From the NCBI RefSeq assembly GCF_022568815.1, contig NZ_JAKZHX010000019.1:59070-123069 (forward strand): 64,000 bases of DNA. Direction: 5' to 3'. Shown here piece after piece: positions 8,534-17,054 of the stretch. Below the pieces are notes generated by a model that ran no database searches, was not told the DNA's origin, and worked only from the letters and a program-made list of their open reading frames with translations. A program made the translations under genes and the position numbers. Within the stretch, counting starts at the first letter, position 1. Each line of letters starts with the position of its first letter. This DNA is from Undibacterium paludis (GTDB taxonomy: Bacteria > Pseudomonadota > Gammaproteobacteria > Burkholderiales > Burkholderiaceae_D).

Positions 8534-8881
8534 ATGAAAGCAACGTTCAAAGACTGGATCATCACCGCCCTGGCCTATGTCGCCATCTGCGCCCTCTTTT
8601 ATGCATTCAAGCAGGAAGAGGTTAACGACCCGGCCAGACTGGCAAGACATGCCCATGCCAGCAAGGGACACGACAAAAGCACGCACGCCAGCGGCGCAGC
8701 CCCGGCAGCATCCGTGGCTGTGGTGATGAACACGGCAACGAGTACGACCGCAAGCACGGCAGCAACCACAACGTCGACTGCCAGCATCAGCCCTTTTGGC
8801 GGCGACGTAGAACGCGCTCATCTGCGTCAACTGACGCAGGAAGCAACACAGATGACAGGCATGACAGCGAGCCTGCCATGA
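8534..8881 (+). CDS. Small membrane-anchored Ser/Thr/Ala-rich protein
   Basis: A 115-residue protein of unknown family. GAGGAG lies 5 bases before the ATG at 8534 and decides the start over a TTG at 8522. Residues 7-25 (DWIITALAYVAICALFYAF) form one membrane segment. A low-complexity stretch of Ala, Ser and Thr follows, then a polar tail ending LPRL-free at TGMTASLP. Its stop overlaps the next start by ATGA, so the two are co-translated. It is probably a bitopic inner-membrane protein; its role is unknown. Confidence 0.6.
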   Translation: MKATFKDWIITALAYVAICALFYAFKQEEVNDPARLARHAHASKGHDKSTHASGAAPAASVAVVMNTATSTTASTAATTTSTASISPFGGDVERAHLRQLTQEATQMTGMTASLP

Positions 8882-9195
8882 AGCACAGCCGCCAACTACG
8901 CGCCGTCGGCAATGCCTTGTTTGATGCAGCCAGCAACCAGTGCAAGGCCATCGCCTATGGCTGGCAGGCCGAGCCGCGGTATGACGCCGATGGCCGTGTC
9001 ATCAATGAAGAAGCCTTGCAGGCATCGGCAGAAGCCATCGCCAATGCCCGCCTGTGGGCCATGGCGCCGGATTTGCTGGACAAGGCCGTCAGTCTGGCCG
9101 CCAGGCTGCCGCAAGACCCGGACTGGTTTGCCGCCAGCGAAGCAATGGCCCTGCGCCAGATCATCGAGAAAGTGAGCAACACATGTCATGCATGA
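8878..9195 (+). CDS. Hypothetical protein, prophage-type
   Basis: A 105-residue soluble, mainly helical protein. The sequence (WQAEPRYDADGRVINEEALQ, then IANARLWAMAPDLLDKAV) resembles small proteins common in phage early regions, whose function is not known. It starts in an ATGA overlap with the preceding membrane protein gene and overlaps the next tiny gene by 13 bp, giving a compact phage-like operon. Confidence 0.65.
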   Translation: MKHSRQLRAVGNALFDAASNQCKAIAYGWQAEPRYDADGRVINEEALQASAEAIANARLWAMAPDLLDKAVSLAARLPQDPDWFAASEAMALRQIIEKVSNTCHA

Positions 9196-9302
9196 ACACC
9201 AGCCTGCGCACCCGCATCAGCATTTTCTTTGCCGTGTACCGCATGGCCAGACGACTGGGGCTGCCGCGCCTGGCCGCCGTCAAAAGAGCCATGCAGTATT
9301 GA
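9183..9302 (+). CDS. 39-residue basic protein, prophage-type
   Basis: A short frame starting at ATG 9183 (or 9192) inside the end of the previous gene and ending at TGA 9302. The product is rich in Arg and hydrophobic residues (RTRISIFFAVYRMARRLGLP). It fits the tight spacing of this run of small genes, but the ribosome site is weak (AAGTGAG), so it is called with caution. Function unknown. Confidence 0.4.
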   Translation: MSCMNTSLRTRISIFFAVYRMARRLGLPRLAAVKRAMQY

Positions 9303-9415
9303 GTCGAAGCAGTACAAAACAAGCATAAAGCAGGCACAACAACCGTAAAACCGCCGCAAGTTTGCGCCCGCGCGCAATTGCCCCTACTATTAGTGCATAT
9401 CAGCAAGGTGACACC

Positions 9416-9985
9416 ATGGCATCAGTGAACAAAGTTATCCTCATCGGCAACCTCGGGCGTGACCCGGAGATACGCTACACCCCCAGGGGTGAGGCCGTCA
9501 GCAACATCGCCATCGCCACCACCGAAAACTGGAAAGACCGTACCAGTGGCGAGCGCAAGGAACGGACAGAATGGCATCGCGTCAGCTTCTTTGGCAAACT
9601 GGCTGAAGTCGTCGCCATGCACCTGAAAAAAGGCGCCTCCATCTATGTCGAAGGCAGCCTGCGCTCACGCATCTATAAAGATCGCGATGGCACAGAAAAA
9701 ACCGTGGTCGAAGTACGTGCCGACAGCATGCAAATGCTGAGCTGCCGCCCTGCCCAGCCAGGTCATACAGCGCAAGCTGCACCAGCCACACAAGCCAGCC
9801 ACCAGCAAACCCAAGATGCAGTCAAGATCGACGCCAGCCTGGGGCCAGCCCATGCCGCCTACGCCCTGGCGCAGAGCCTGTCGCACAAGGCAGCAGAAGA
9901 CCGGGCCGAAGACAAACCGGCAGCAGATGACAACAGTCATCACTTGTACAGCGGTATCGACATGCCCGACGACATTCCCTTCTAA
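9416..9985 (+). CDS. ssb: Single-stranded DNA-binding protein (accessory copy)
   Basis: A 189-residue SSB. Residues 1-110 form the OB fold (MASVNKVILIGNLGRDPEIR, TEWHRVSFFGKLAEVV, VEGSLRSRIYKDRDG). A Gln/Ala-rich linker follows, and the acidic tail ends DMPDDIPF, the motif that recruits replication and repair partners. AAGGTG lies 6 bases before ATG 9416. It protects single-stranded DNA. Its position among small phage-type genes, away from housekeeping neighbours, suggests a prophage- or island-borne copy rather than the essential chromosomal one. Confidence 0.93.
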   Translation: MASVNKVILIGNLGRDPEIRYTPRGEAVSNIAIATTENWKDRTSGERKERTEWHRVSFFGKLAEVVAMHLKKGASIYVEGSLRSRIYKDRDGTEKTVVEVRADSMQMLSCRPAQPGHTAQAAPATQASHQQTQDAVKIDASLGPAHAAYALAQSLSHKAAEDRAEDKPAADDNSHHLYSGIDMPDDIPF

Positions 9986-10054
9986 AGCCTTTTAAAGCCT
10001 GACAGCGCAGCCCCAAGCCCCCATGCGCTGACACCCTCCCCTGACAACAACATC

Positions 10055-10087
10055 ACAGCCTGGCGCCGCCAGGCAGGGGCTGTTTTT
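10055..10087 (+). terminator. Rho-independent terminator after ssb
   Basis: ACAGCC (10055-10060) pairs with GGCTGT (10078-10083), with an inner stem CCTGGC/GCCAGG, followed by a T-run through 10087. It lies 70 bp after the ssb stop. Confidence 0.55.
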
Positions 10088-10184
10088 GCCTGCTTTTTAC
10101 AGGCTGGCAAGCGCGGCCCGCATCCGCATCAAGTACCAATGCACAGACAAGCCAACTGACAGATAAACAAACACAGGAGCACAG

Positions 10185-10499
10185 ATGAAAATCGATATCG
10201 CCCAGCGTTATGCCCAGGTTGCCCAACTACTCAGTGACAAATTTCTCTTCACCGAAGAGATACAGCACGCACTGCATACCTCCAACAACTACACACGCAA
10301 ACTGCTGACCGACCTCTGCTATTCCGGCCACCTGGTGCAGGAGCGCGTGCGCGTAGCGCAAGGCCGCTTCCGCTCGCGCTTTCGCTGGCAGGCAGGCAAA
10401 GCCATCCCGACCAGCTTCACCCGCCAGAACATGGTCCCCAAAAAACAGACCATACGCCGTACCGACCCGCTGATGATCGCCCTGTATGGCGAAGCGTGA
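10185..10499 (+). CDS. Small winged-helix-like protein, prophage-type
   Basis: A 104-residue protein with a strong start (AGGAG before ATG 10185). Residues 1-60 look like a winged helix (LLSDKFLFTEEIQHALHTSN, then YTRKLLTDLCYSGHLVQERV), followed by a basic tail. It could bind DNA as a small regulator. It is the last gene of the plus-strand phage-type run and is followed directly by a repeat element. No family name is claimed. Confidence 0.6.
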   Translation: MKIDIAQRYAQVAQLLSDKFLFTEEIQHALHTSNNYTRKLLTDLCYSGHLVQERVRVAQGRFRSRFRWQAGKAIPTSFTRQNMVPKKQTIRRTDPLMIALYGEA

Positions 10500-10530
10500 G
10501 TAGCCATCAGCGACCCAGGATAACAAACCA

Positions 10531-10764
10531 GGACTTGCGCAAAACCACTCCAAAGTTTGCGCTTGCCGTACTTTCCAATTCGTCCTACCCGCGCAGGCGG
10601 GTATCCATGCCTGATCAGCCGCGTCCGTCTTACTGTCTGGCCGGTTGTTCAACGATGGATTCCCGCTCAAAGCACGCGGGAATGACGGTTTTGCGTGCAT
10701 CGCGCTCATCAAGATGCATGCATGGCCGACGCAAAAGCCATCTAGGGCAATTTCACGTAAGTCC
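10531..10764. mobile_element. MITE-like repeat, copy 1 (most complete)
   Basis: This 234-bp non-coding element starts GGACTTGCGC and ends GTAAGTCC, an imperfect terminal inverted repeat (GGACTT). Inside are the palindrome TACCCGCgcagGCGGGTA and a second CCCGC/GCGGG pair around 10660-10680. Related but truncated copies occur at 30016-30207 and 47903-48054. No transposase is encoded and target-site duplications are not clear by eye. Confidence 0.65.
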
Positions 10765-10798
10765 AACAACTAACAAACAAACTCAATAGGAAAACATC

Positions 10799-11242
10799 AT
10801 GCACAACCACACCGCCCCCAACAGCAACATCGACCAGGACAGCAACCACAACCCCGACCAGCAAACCTATGCCAGCGCCGCCCTGGAGACTGGCATCAGC
10901 CCCCTACGCGCATCCTGCCAGCTGCAACCCTGGAGCCGCACCATCCACCTGCGTCTGGCACGCCGTCACAAGGGCAAACTGCACACCGCCAACCGTGTCA
11001 CCTTCAGCGAAACACCCGAAGGCCAGGCCGGCAACCCCGCGCTGGCAATGCAATACGAAGACGCCCAGCAACTACTCGACGAACTCTGGGCCTGCGGCCT
11101 GCGCCCCAGCGAAATCCTGGCCCAGCAAGTCACCAGCAGCACCAACCACACCGCCGTACTCGCCGCCACCGAGCGCCATTTAAAAGACATGCGCGACATG
11201 GCCTTCTGCCTGCTCGGCGGCAGCAATTGCAACAGGCTTTAG
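10799..11242 (+). CDS. Hypothetical protein preceding toxin cassette 1
   Basis: A 147-residue protein. The first 60 residues are low-complexity (Asn, Asp, Gln, His). The rest is a compact domain with MQYEDAQQLLDELWACGLRP and a C-terminal amphipathic stretch ending GGSNCNRL. It sits 29 bp before the first toxin gene. Its last 87 codons are duplicated, still linked to a toxin start, at 13650-13910, so the pair travels together. Such a small partner could be a chaperone or adaptor for toxin loading; this is inference from linkage alone. Confidence 0.65.
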   Translation: MHNHTAPNSNIDQDSNHNPDQQTYASAALETGISPLRASCQLQPWSRTIHLRLARRHKGKLHTANRVTFSETPEGQAGNPALAMQYEDAQQLLDELWACGLRPSEILAQQVTSSTNHTAVLAATERHLKDMRDMAFCLLGGSNCNRL

Positions 11243-11271
11243 CCTGAATCAAAAACCAACAAGGAACAACC

Positions 11272-13101
11272 ATGGAAAGAAGTAAAAGCATCCTCGGCCG
11301 CGATGGCTTGTATTGTCGCATCCCTTATTTTGATGAATTCGATGACAGCGGCAATCAGCCCTATGGCGACAGCATGGCTGACGAGCTGAAACTGTCAGCG
11401 CAGCTCGGTCCGAACATTCCCGTCTTGCAAGAAAACAGCAACATAAGCAGGAGTGGTAATAATGAGGACTACTACAGACAACCACCTTTCGCCGATATAA
11501 GTAACTGGCTCTACCCGATAGACGCCGATGTCAGATTGTCGGTGAGGAATGGCAACTTCTCTGCACCAATGGCAAATGCAGGCAGCTTTACTCTTGAAAA
11601 CCTGCAAGCCAGTGCACCGTTAAGGGATGTGCTATCGCGTTCAGTGCCGGGCAGTACTGAAACAAACAATGAATTTTCTGTGGCACAAGATTTAAAAAAA
11701 CGAAATACCGGACTACTCAACAGATTTGATTTTACGACACCACAGGAAAATCGTCCCGACAGCATTAACCCAGATGAGCATCAAGATCGTAATTCAGCAT
11801 ATACCTCAGACATCGCGAATAAAGGGCCAAGTTATTATGAAGAAGATTTAGCACGTGCGATACGTTTAGCGAACACAGAACGATATACTGACGGACCGTT
11901 TCCCCCCGTCCTTAGTCGTGCTGCCTATCCAACAAGCATTCCGACACTTAATGACCAGAACAAAGATTCGAATAGAGACGTGACCACGATCAGAAGTAAA
12001 CCGATACGCTTTCCATCTGATAGTGCGTACAAAACCCCTGTTTCGTTCAGTGACGCACTTTTTGATTGGAAACGTAAGAATTCTCTGACAACAGATGCCA
12101 TACCAGCATTAAATTCTGAAGAACGACCAACTGCAAATCAGACTCACAGTAAAACTCAAATCCCCCCTGATTTGGCAACATCTCTGCCATCTGGACGTAG
12201 TCGGACGCAGGGAATTCTTATGCAGAAATTTCCAAAGTCCTGGGAGTGGGCGATGAGCCAGATAGGACCGGATTTATCGCGTGGCGAGGTCGTTGATGCA
12301 ATGGCGAAACTGTACGGCATCAGAGGTGCACGAGGTGTATCCTATACAAATGAAGAAGCAAAAATTGCCCGACAAAGAGGTGAAGTGGTCATTGCTGGTG
12401 GAAACGGCGGGTTTTATTACCAGTCAAACCCTAGGCCCGAAATTTACGATAAAGTAGTACAACGCTGGAATGCGGGCAGACTGGATAATCAAGCACTTAT
12501 CTCTGAATACACTGGCTTAAATCGCATCACAAACGAAGATATACAAAGCAACGTGATGATCGGCATGCCGGGTGGTTGGGGGATGGGTAATAACGTGCCT
12601 GTTTTCAGACCTACTACTGTACCAGCTCGGAAAGACTTCTCATTCAATGGGCTTAATAAACTTGATGAAATGAACACGACGAAAAGTACAGGAACAAGCG
12701 TCGGGGATCTGAGCGGAATGACAGGAGATACTATCGAGAACCTAATCAAAAACATCCCTCGAAATGCAAATATGAGAAAATTAATACCTGCTCCAGGAGG
12801 GAGTCAGGTCGGCCTTGAATACAAGTGGATTGATGAGAACGGAAAAGTCAACAGATTTCGAGTGCATGACCCAGACCCCAATGCCGGAGCAGGCACAAAT
12901 GCATCAGAAGGATGGACCGGGCGCTGGCAATCACAAGGCAAGTATTATGATCCTATTACGAATGACTTCAGGCATTCAAATGTTCACAAAGAAGCTAGTC
13001 CCTTTTATGATCCGACAGCGGCAAATAACACTCACGTCCCTATTCAGGCCCCTTCTGAATGGCTGATAAACTTAATGAAACCAAAACAGGGCGGACAATG
13101 A
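11272..13101 (+). CDS. Polymorphic toxin with C-terminal Ntox30-like domain
   Basis: A 609-residue protein. The first ~50 residues (MERSKSILGRDGLYCRIPYF, then DSGNQPYG..MADELKLSAQ) are nearly identical to the start of the gene at 13946, marking a shared delivery or recognition segment. A long polar, disordered-looking middle leads to a C-terminal ~90-residue domain with VGLEYKWIDENGKVNRFRVH, DPDPNAGAGTNASEGW and NNTHVPIQ, the pattern of the toxin_30/Ntox30 family (predicted nuclease). The gene ends in an ATGA overlap with its candidate immunity gene. No signal peptide, PAAR or Rhs repeats are seen. Ribosome site AAGGAAC precedes ATG 11272. Confidence 0.8.
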   Translation: MERSKSILGRDGLYCRIPYFDEFDDSGNQPYGDSMADELKLSAQLGPNIPVLQENSNISRSGNNEDYYRQPPFADISNWLYPIDADVRLSVRNGNFSAPMANAGSFTLENLQASAPLRDVLSRSVPGSTETNNEFSVAQDLKKRNTGLLNRFDFTTPQENRPDSINPDEHQDRNSAYTSDIANKGPSYYEEDLARAIRLANTERYTDGPFPPVLSRAAYPTSIPTLNDQNKDSNRDVTTIRSKPIRFPSDSAYKTPVSFSDALFDWKRKNSLTTDAIPALNSEERPTANQTHSKTQIPPDLATSLPSGRSRTQGILMQKFPKSWEWAMSQIGPDLSRGEVVDAMAKLYGIRGARGVSYTNEEAKIARQRGEVVIAGGNGGFYYQSNPRPEIYDKVVQRWNAGRLDNQALISEYTGLNRITNEDIQSNVMIGMPGGWGMGNNVPVFRPTTVPARKDFSFNGLNKLDEMNTTKSTGTSVGDLSGMTGDTIENLIKNIPRNANMRKLIPAPGGSQVGLEYKWIDENGKVNRFRVHDPDPNAGAGTNASEGWTGRWQSQGKYYDPITNDFRHSNVHKEASPFYDPTAANNTHVPIQAPSEWLINLMKPKQGGQ

Positions 13102-13508
13102 ACGACTTGATGAACAGAATCAGTAACCCTGCCTGCAAAGAGCGCGATTTACTCATCGATGAGTTAAACGACCTTATTGTCTACGGGCAGGTGAATCCGA
13201 CAGATCTGGAATCTATCGTGAAGCAATTAATGAATCAACTCAGACATGAAGCTGATCCAGCTGTCAATGAGAGTATATTTCATCTGCTTGCGACAGTATT
13301 CGACAATGGGGATTTTCAACACCTGATTGCTGATGAAACTGCTAAACTTTTAAACCAGCTTCCTGCCGCATGTCTGGTATATGCAATACCAATCATTGCA
13401 TACTCACATCGATCAGACAAACCAGACTTATTGCAGCCGTTCATCCATGACAAAGATGACGATGTGAGGATGATGATAGCAGAGATATTGAAACACTCGA
13501 ACAAGTAA
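13098..13508 (+). CDS. Candidate immunity protein, HEAT-like, cognate to toxin 1
   Basis: A 136-residue acidic helical protein. It starts in an ATGA overlap with the toxin stop and has AGGGCGG upstream, which decides the start over an ATG at 13059. The helical pairs (DPAVNESIFHLLATVF, LLQPFIHDKDDDVRMMIAEI) look like HEAT repeats, a fold often used by immunity proteins. Placement directly after the toxin tip strongly suggests it neutralises the Ntox30-like domain; binding is not shown. Confidence 0.75.
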   Translation: MNDLMNRISNPACKERDLLIDELNDLIVYGQVNPTDLESIVKQLMNQLRHEADPAVNESIFHLLATVFDNGDFQHLIADETAKLLNQLPAACLVYAIPIIAYSHRSDKPDLLQPFIHDKDDDVRMMIAEILKHSNK

Positions 13509-13649
13509 ACAAACACCTTGAACATCGTCTTGCCAATGCCAATGTCAATGTCAAAAGCGATAGAAGTGACGCATTTATCCAGAAGGTATATGCAAACACT
13601 TCTTTAACGGCATATCCTTTTTATCCCTGACGATTCCCTCGGCGCCTGA

Positions 13650-13910
13650 CACACCGCCAACCGCATCACTTTCAGCGAAACACCCGAAGGCCAGGCCGGC
13701 AACCCCGCCCTGGCAATGCAATACGAAGACGCTCAGCAACTGCTCGACGAACTCTGGGCCTGCGGCCTGCGCCCCAGCGAAATCCTGACCCAGCAAGTCA
13801 CCAGCAGCACCAACCACACCGCCGTACTCGCCGCCACCGAGCGCCATCTCAAAGACATGCGCGACATGGCCTTCTGCCTGCTCGGCGGCAGCAATTGCAA
13901 CAGGCTTTAG
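13650..13910 (+). pseudogene. Truncated duplicate of the 10799 gene
   Basis: From 13650 the sequence matches 10982-11242 almost base for base (about 87 codons to the same GGSNCNRL end), but the 5' 180 bp are missing and unrelated sequence lies upstream. A 64-residue product from ATG 13716 is possible. The duplication continues into the start of the second toxin gene, showing that a whole partner-plus-toxin head segment was copied. Confidence 0.8.
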
Positions 13911-13945
13911 TTTTAGCCTCATTCAACATCAACGAAAGAACAAAC

Positions 13946-15664
13946 ATGGAAAGAAGTAAAAGCATCCTCGGCCGCGATGGCTTGTATTATCGCATCCCTT
14001 ATTTTGATGATTTCGATGACAGCGGCAATCAGCCCTACGGTAGCAGCATGGCTGACGAGCTGAAACTGTCAGCGCAGCTCGGTCCGAACATCCCTCTCTT
14101 GCAGGCAGATACTGCCATGAGCAGAGGTGGCAGTGATGAGAGCCGTTACAGGCAGTCGCCTTTCGCCGACATCGATAATCGTTTTTCTCCGGCAGATAGG
14201 GACATCAGGCTGCTAGTCAGAGATGGCAGCTCCGCCCCTGAAAATCTGCAAGCCAGTGCATCAATGCTGGGTTTGCGGTCACCTACCATGCCTGACAGCG
14301 ATGAAGGTAGAGATGAAAGACCAATCAGGCCATTGGGCAATCATTTTGAAAACGATCCTTACTACACGTCTGCGTCAGATGCCTATGGGAATGCCATATC
14401 TGCGATAGAAAAAACAAAGCCGGTTACTCGCACTTTTCCGGCAAAGTCATCCAGATATGGTTCAATTCCCTTGCAAGACAGTAGTACCAGGCTGGCTGAT
14501 TACGCCACACAATCATATCAGCGTGCCGCGGGCTGCCCGACCATAGACGAATGCAAACGTCTCAACGACCAGTTTCGCACACATGCGGACACATTCAATA
14601 GTGGATATGCCGCGCTCAAGGACAGCGATCAAAAAGAAGCTGCTAACGAGTATTTGCGTATGGCAACGATTGCCACGCGCGCAGCAGATTTGGCAGGATC
14701 GAGGGCGAAGTTTTTAGCACGCCCGCCAAAAAGTGTCGTACCTGGCACACTTGATCCCGATGTCTATCAAGGATCCAGCTATGTTGGTCCAAACAACTAC
14801 CCTGTTCTGGACGGGTATGAACAATACAGGGATGGTGTTAGCGGCGCAGGGGTTGCTTACATTTCACCCGCTGCAATCAGCCCATGGAGCAGCCCCTTGA
14901 TACGGGATGATCCGGGAACGAAAGATTATCTTGCAGATGTAGACTACCGCACTTTGCGTTTTCTCTTTACCGGCGGCGCCCAGCTTGCAACTGATGGCAT
15001 ATTAGGTGCTGCATTCAGTTCACTGCCTAAAACCGGATCTTATACAATCAGAGGTCCAAGGACAGCAGGTGAAAAATATTTCTCTACGGCTGAAAAATTG
15101 CCGCATGACTGGGTGACCAGGTTAGATGAAATTCGCGTATTGCCAAATCAAGAGAATGCGGAAAGCATGGCGGATAGCGCAGCGCGATATGCAGCAAAAG
15201 AACCTAAATATAAAGCCAAAGAAGGAATGGCAGGAGTCCACATCGATAAAGAAGGCAAAGTAACCATAAATTATAGCGACAAGCCACATGGAACATTAAA
15301 TTTACCGCCTGAAGAACATCCATTCGTGCGTTATCTCGTCGAGCAAAACAATGCAAATCCTGAGACCAGGGGATTTGGTGGGAGGTGTGCAGAACCAAAG
15401 ATTTATTCAAATCTCTTGAATAATGGTGTACAGCCTGGAGGCTACATGGGGGCAGCACAAATCCACCGGCCATTAGGTCGCATCAGAGCCGCTTGCCCAA
15501 ATTGTGGCTCACTCAACAGATATTTCGGAGTAGGTTACAGGGATGGGGAATTGGGAGTAGTCCCTCCAAGAAAATCTCAGGATCCATTGAGGCTGATCAG
15601 AAGCATTTGTCCCAATTGTGGATCGTCTGATGGGAACTCCGGTATAACTGACAGAGACCAGTAA
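13946..15664 (+). CDS. Polymorphic toxin with C-terminal YwqJ-like nucleic-acid deaminase domain
   Basis: A 572-residue protein from ATG 13946; an in-frame ATG at 13895 is rejected because the first toxin copy starts at the matching site. The N-terminus repeats that of toxin 1, then diverges. The C-terminal domain carries GGRCAEPKIYSNLLNNG (the zinc-ligand/glutamate CAE motif) and ACPNCGSLNRYFGV (CxxC). Together these mark the YwqJ-type deaminase toxins, which convert cytosine or adenine bases in nucleic acids. Unusually, a second ICPNCGSSDG lies near the end after a short spacer. No secretion signal is visible. Confidence 0.8.
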   Translation: MERSKSILGRDGLYYRIPYFDDFDDSGNQPYGSSMADELKLSAQLGPNIPLLQADTAMSRGGSDESRYRQSPFADIDNRFSPADRDIRLLVRDGSSAPENLQASASMLGLRSPTMPDSDEGRDERPIRPLGNHFENDPYYTSASDAYGNAISAIEKTKPVTRTFPAKSSRYGSIPLQDSSTRLADYATQSYQRAAGCPTIDECKRLNDQFRTHADTFNSGYAALKDSDQKEAANEYLRMATIATRAADLAGSRAKFLARPPKSVVPGTLDPDVYQGSSYVGPNNYPVLDGYEQYRDGVSGAGVAYISPAAISPWSSPLIRDDPGTKDYLADVDYRTLRFLFTGGAQLATDGILGAAFSSLPKTGSYTIRGPRTAGEKYFSTAEKLPHDWVTRLDEIRVLPNQENAESMADSAARYAAKEPKYKAKEGMAGVHIDKEGKVTINYSDKPHGTLNLPPEEHPFVRYLVEQNNANPETRGFGGRCAEPKIYSNLLNNGVQPGGYMGAAQIHRPLGRIRAACPNCGSLNRYFGVGYRDGELGVVPPRKSQDPLRLIRSICPNCGSSDGNSGITDRDQ

Positions 15665-15856
15665 CTGTAGAAATTTCAGTCAAGAGAAATAAAAATTTTC
15701 TTTTCGCCATGATTGCTTTTGGTGCTCATCTATTTCGGATGTCGATATGCAAGCATTCCGACGTCCGGAAAAACTTATACAATATAGACAGCCAATTCAA
15801 AAATCTGAGCAATAGCAGTGCAGGAAGCCCCACATTTCACTGACAAGGAAAAATAA

Positions 15857-16288
15857 ATGAACGAAGATAATTCAGAATCACAAGACACTAGAGCAGACTT
15901 GATAGATCACCCGCTTGTTGGTCAATACGTGCGCAATATCAAATTCAATAGTTGGTATGCCGAGACGCCTGTTGGCAATCACAACTATCCGATTGACATA
16001 AGCGCCCCTGGTACAGCGCCGGCAGCTGCGCAAATCGACAGCATGGTCAAATTGCTTGAACACCTTCCTGACATCATTGTTTCTTCCAATTTGCCTGATG
16101 CCCCCACCGATGAATGGAGGAACAAGCACCCCGACTACCGGTTCGCCAGCGCACGAATTTCGCTTTTGTATTTGTACGAAGATGGCAGCTTTTATGTCTG
16201 TCTCGCTGCCTATCCTGAAGATGACTGGTCCCCTATATTTAAAATCTCTCCCGATTTCAAAGTTATCAAAGCTGATTGGTCTGTCTGA
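15857..16288 (+). CDS. Candidate immunity protein for the deaminase toxin
   Basis: A 143-residue acidic protein of no recognised family (RADLIDHPLVGQYVRNIKFN, then ISLLYLYEDGSFYVCLAAYP). AAGGAAAAA precedes ATG 15857. It is the first gene after the deaminase toxin, 192 bp downstream, and is followed 20 bp later by a small zinc-ribbon gene. By position it is the best candidate for cognate immunity; the sequence alone does not prove it. Confidence 0.6.
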   Translation: MNEDNSESQDTRADLIDHPLVGQYVRNIKFNSWYAETPVGNHNYPIDISAPGTAPAAAQIDSMVKLLEHLPDIIVSSNLPDAPTDEWRNKHPDYRFASARISLLYLYEDGSFYVCLAAYPEDDWSPIFKISPDFKVIKADWSV

Positions 16289-16308
16289 GGCACTCACTAA
16301 GGCGAATA

Positions 16309-16590
16309 ATGTTTCAAGACTGGCTAACTATCTATAAGAAAACACGGGACTCTACCATCCTGAAATCCGACTGTATTTGCCCTGAATGTGGAGCCAATTC
16401 CATTGATCTTCAGTTTGTCGGGGATATCAGGGAAAGAATTGGATATCTTGATATGTGGTGCACAACTTGCCTGCGTGGCGTCCATATTTCCCGTGTTTTG
16501 ATTCCAGAAGGGGAACCGATGATTTCATTTGACGACCCCATTTCAACAATGACAGATCGCATTCCAGATTTCAAGCAAATTACGCCATAG
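16309..16590 (+). CDS. Small zinc-ribbon protein, toxin-associated
   Basis: A 93-residue protein from ATG 16309 (AAGGCG upstream). It has two Cys pairs, CICPECG and WCTTCLRG, spaced as in a zinc ribbon, and an acidic tail. Similar short CPECG proteins are common beside polymorphic toxins and are taken as immunity or accessory proteins. It is 20 bp after the previous gene and probably co-transcribed. Confidence 0.65.
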   Translation: MFQDWLTIYKKTRDSTILKSDCICPECGANSIDLQFVGDIRERIGYLDMWCTTCLRGVHISRVLIPEGEPMISFDDPISTMTDRIPDFKQITP

Positions 16591-17054
16591 TCTGAGCCAG
16601 TAACCCACATTCAAACTCAAACCCGACAACCTGGTTTTACATCCCGGCAGTTCATCTCACCTGTATTAATCGACGACAGTGTTTGATTTATCGACGATGA
16701 AAGAATCGTCAGACAAGTGTATTCCCGGCTTCATGCCGGGTGCTGGTCAGGCGATCGTCTACGATGATGCCGCCAACGGCAAACCCGTAGCGGGTATCGC
16801 AGGGCAGTCCTGTTACGATAACTTGTGCCTCAATGGCGATTGCAAGAATTCAGGGATAAAGTAAACGATGCCACCATTCAAGGCCGCACCCTCATGGAAC
16901 TTGCTGATGACATTTTGCGCGCAGAAGCAATAAACACCATACTGGAAGCAGCGTGCGCATTTCGAGCGCCTGGTACGGTGCTGAGACTCAAAAAGAAAGG
17001 GATATAATTGGCGCTCGCCAGGGCGACCTGGCGCCGGGTCCAGACGTGATCATG
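16591..17054. other. Intergenic, 464 bp, possible degraded coding remnants
   Basis: Short open frames (16679-16864 and 16825-17007) have plausible amino-acid composition but no good ribosome sites and overlap each other in different frames. This would fit a decayed gene after the toxin cassettes. No RNA gene or clear terminator is seen. Confidence 0.35.

Noticed and set aside
10570..10700. Short spaced palindromes taken at first as a CRISPR-like array
   Set aside because: There are no regular repeats and spacers; the pattern belongs to the MITE-like element.
16679..17007. Two short overlapping frames after the deaminase cassette
   Set aside because: No ribosome sites and frame overlap; noted only as possible decayed coding sequence.
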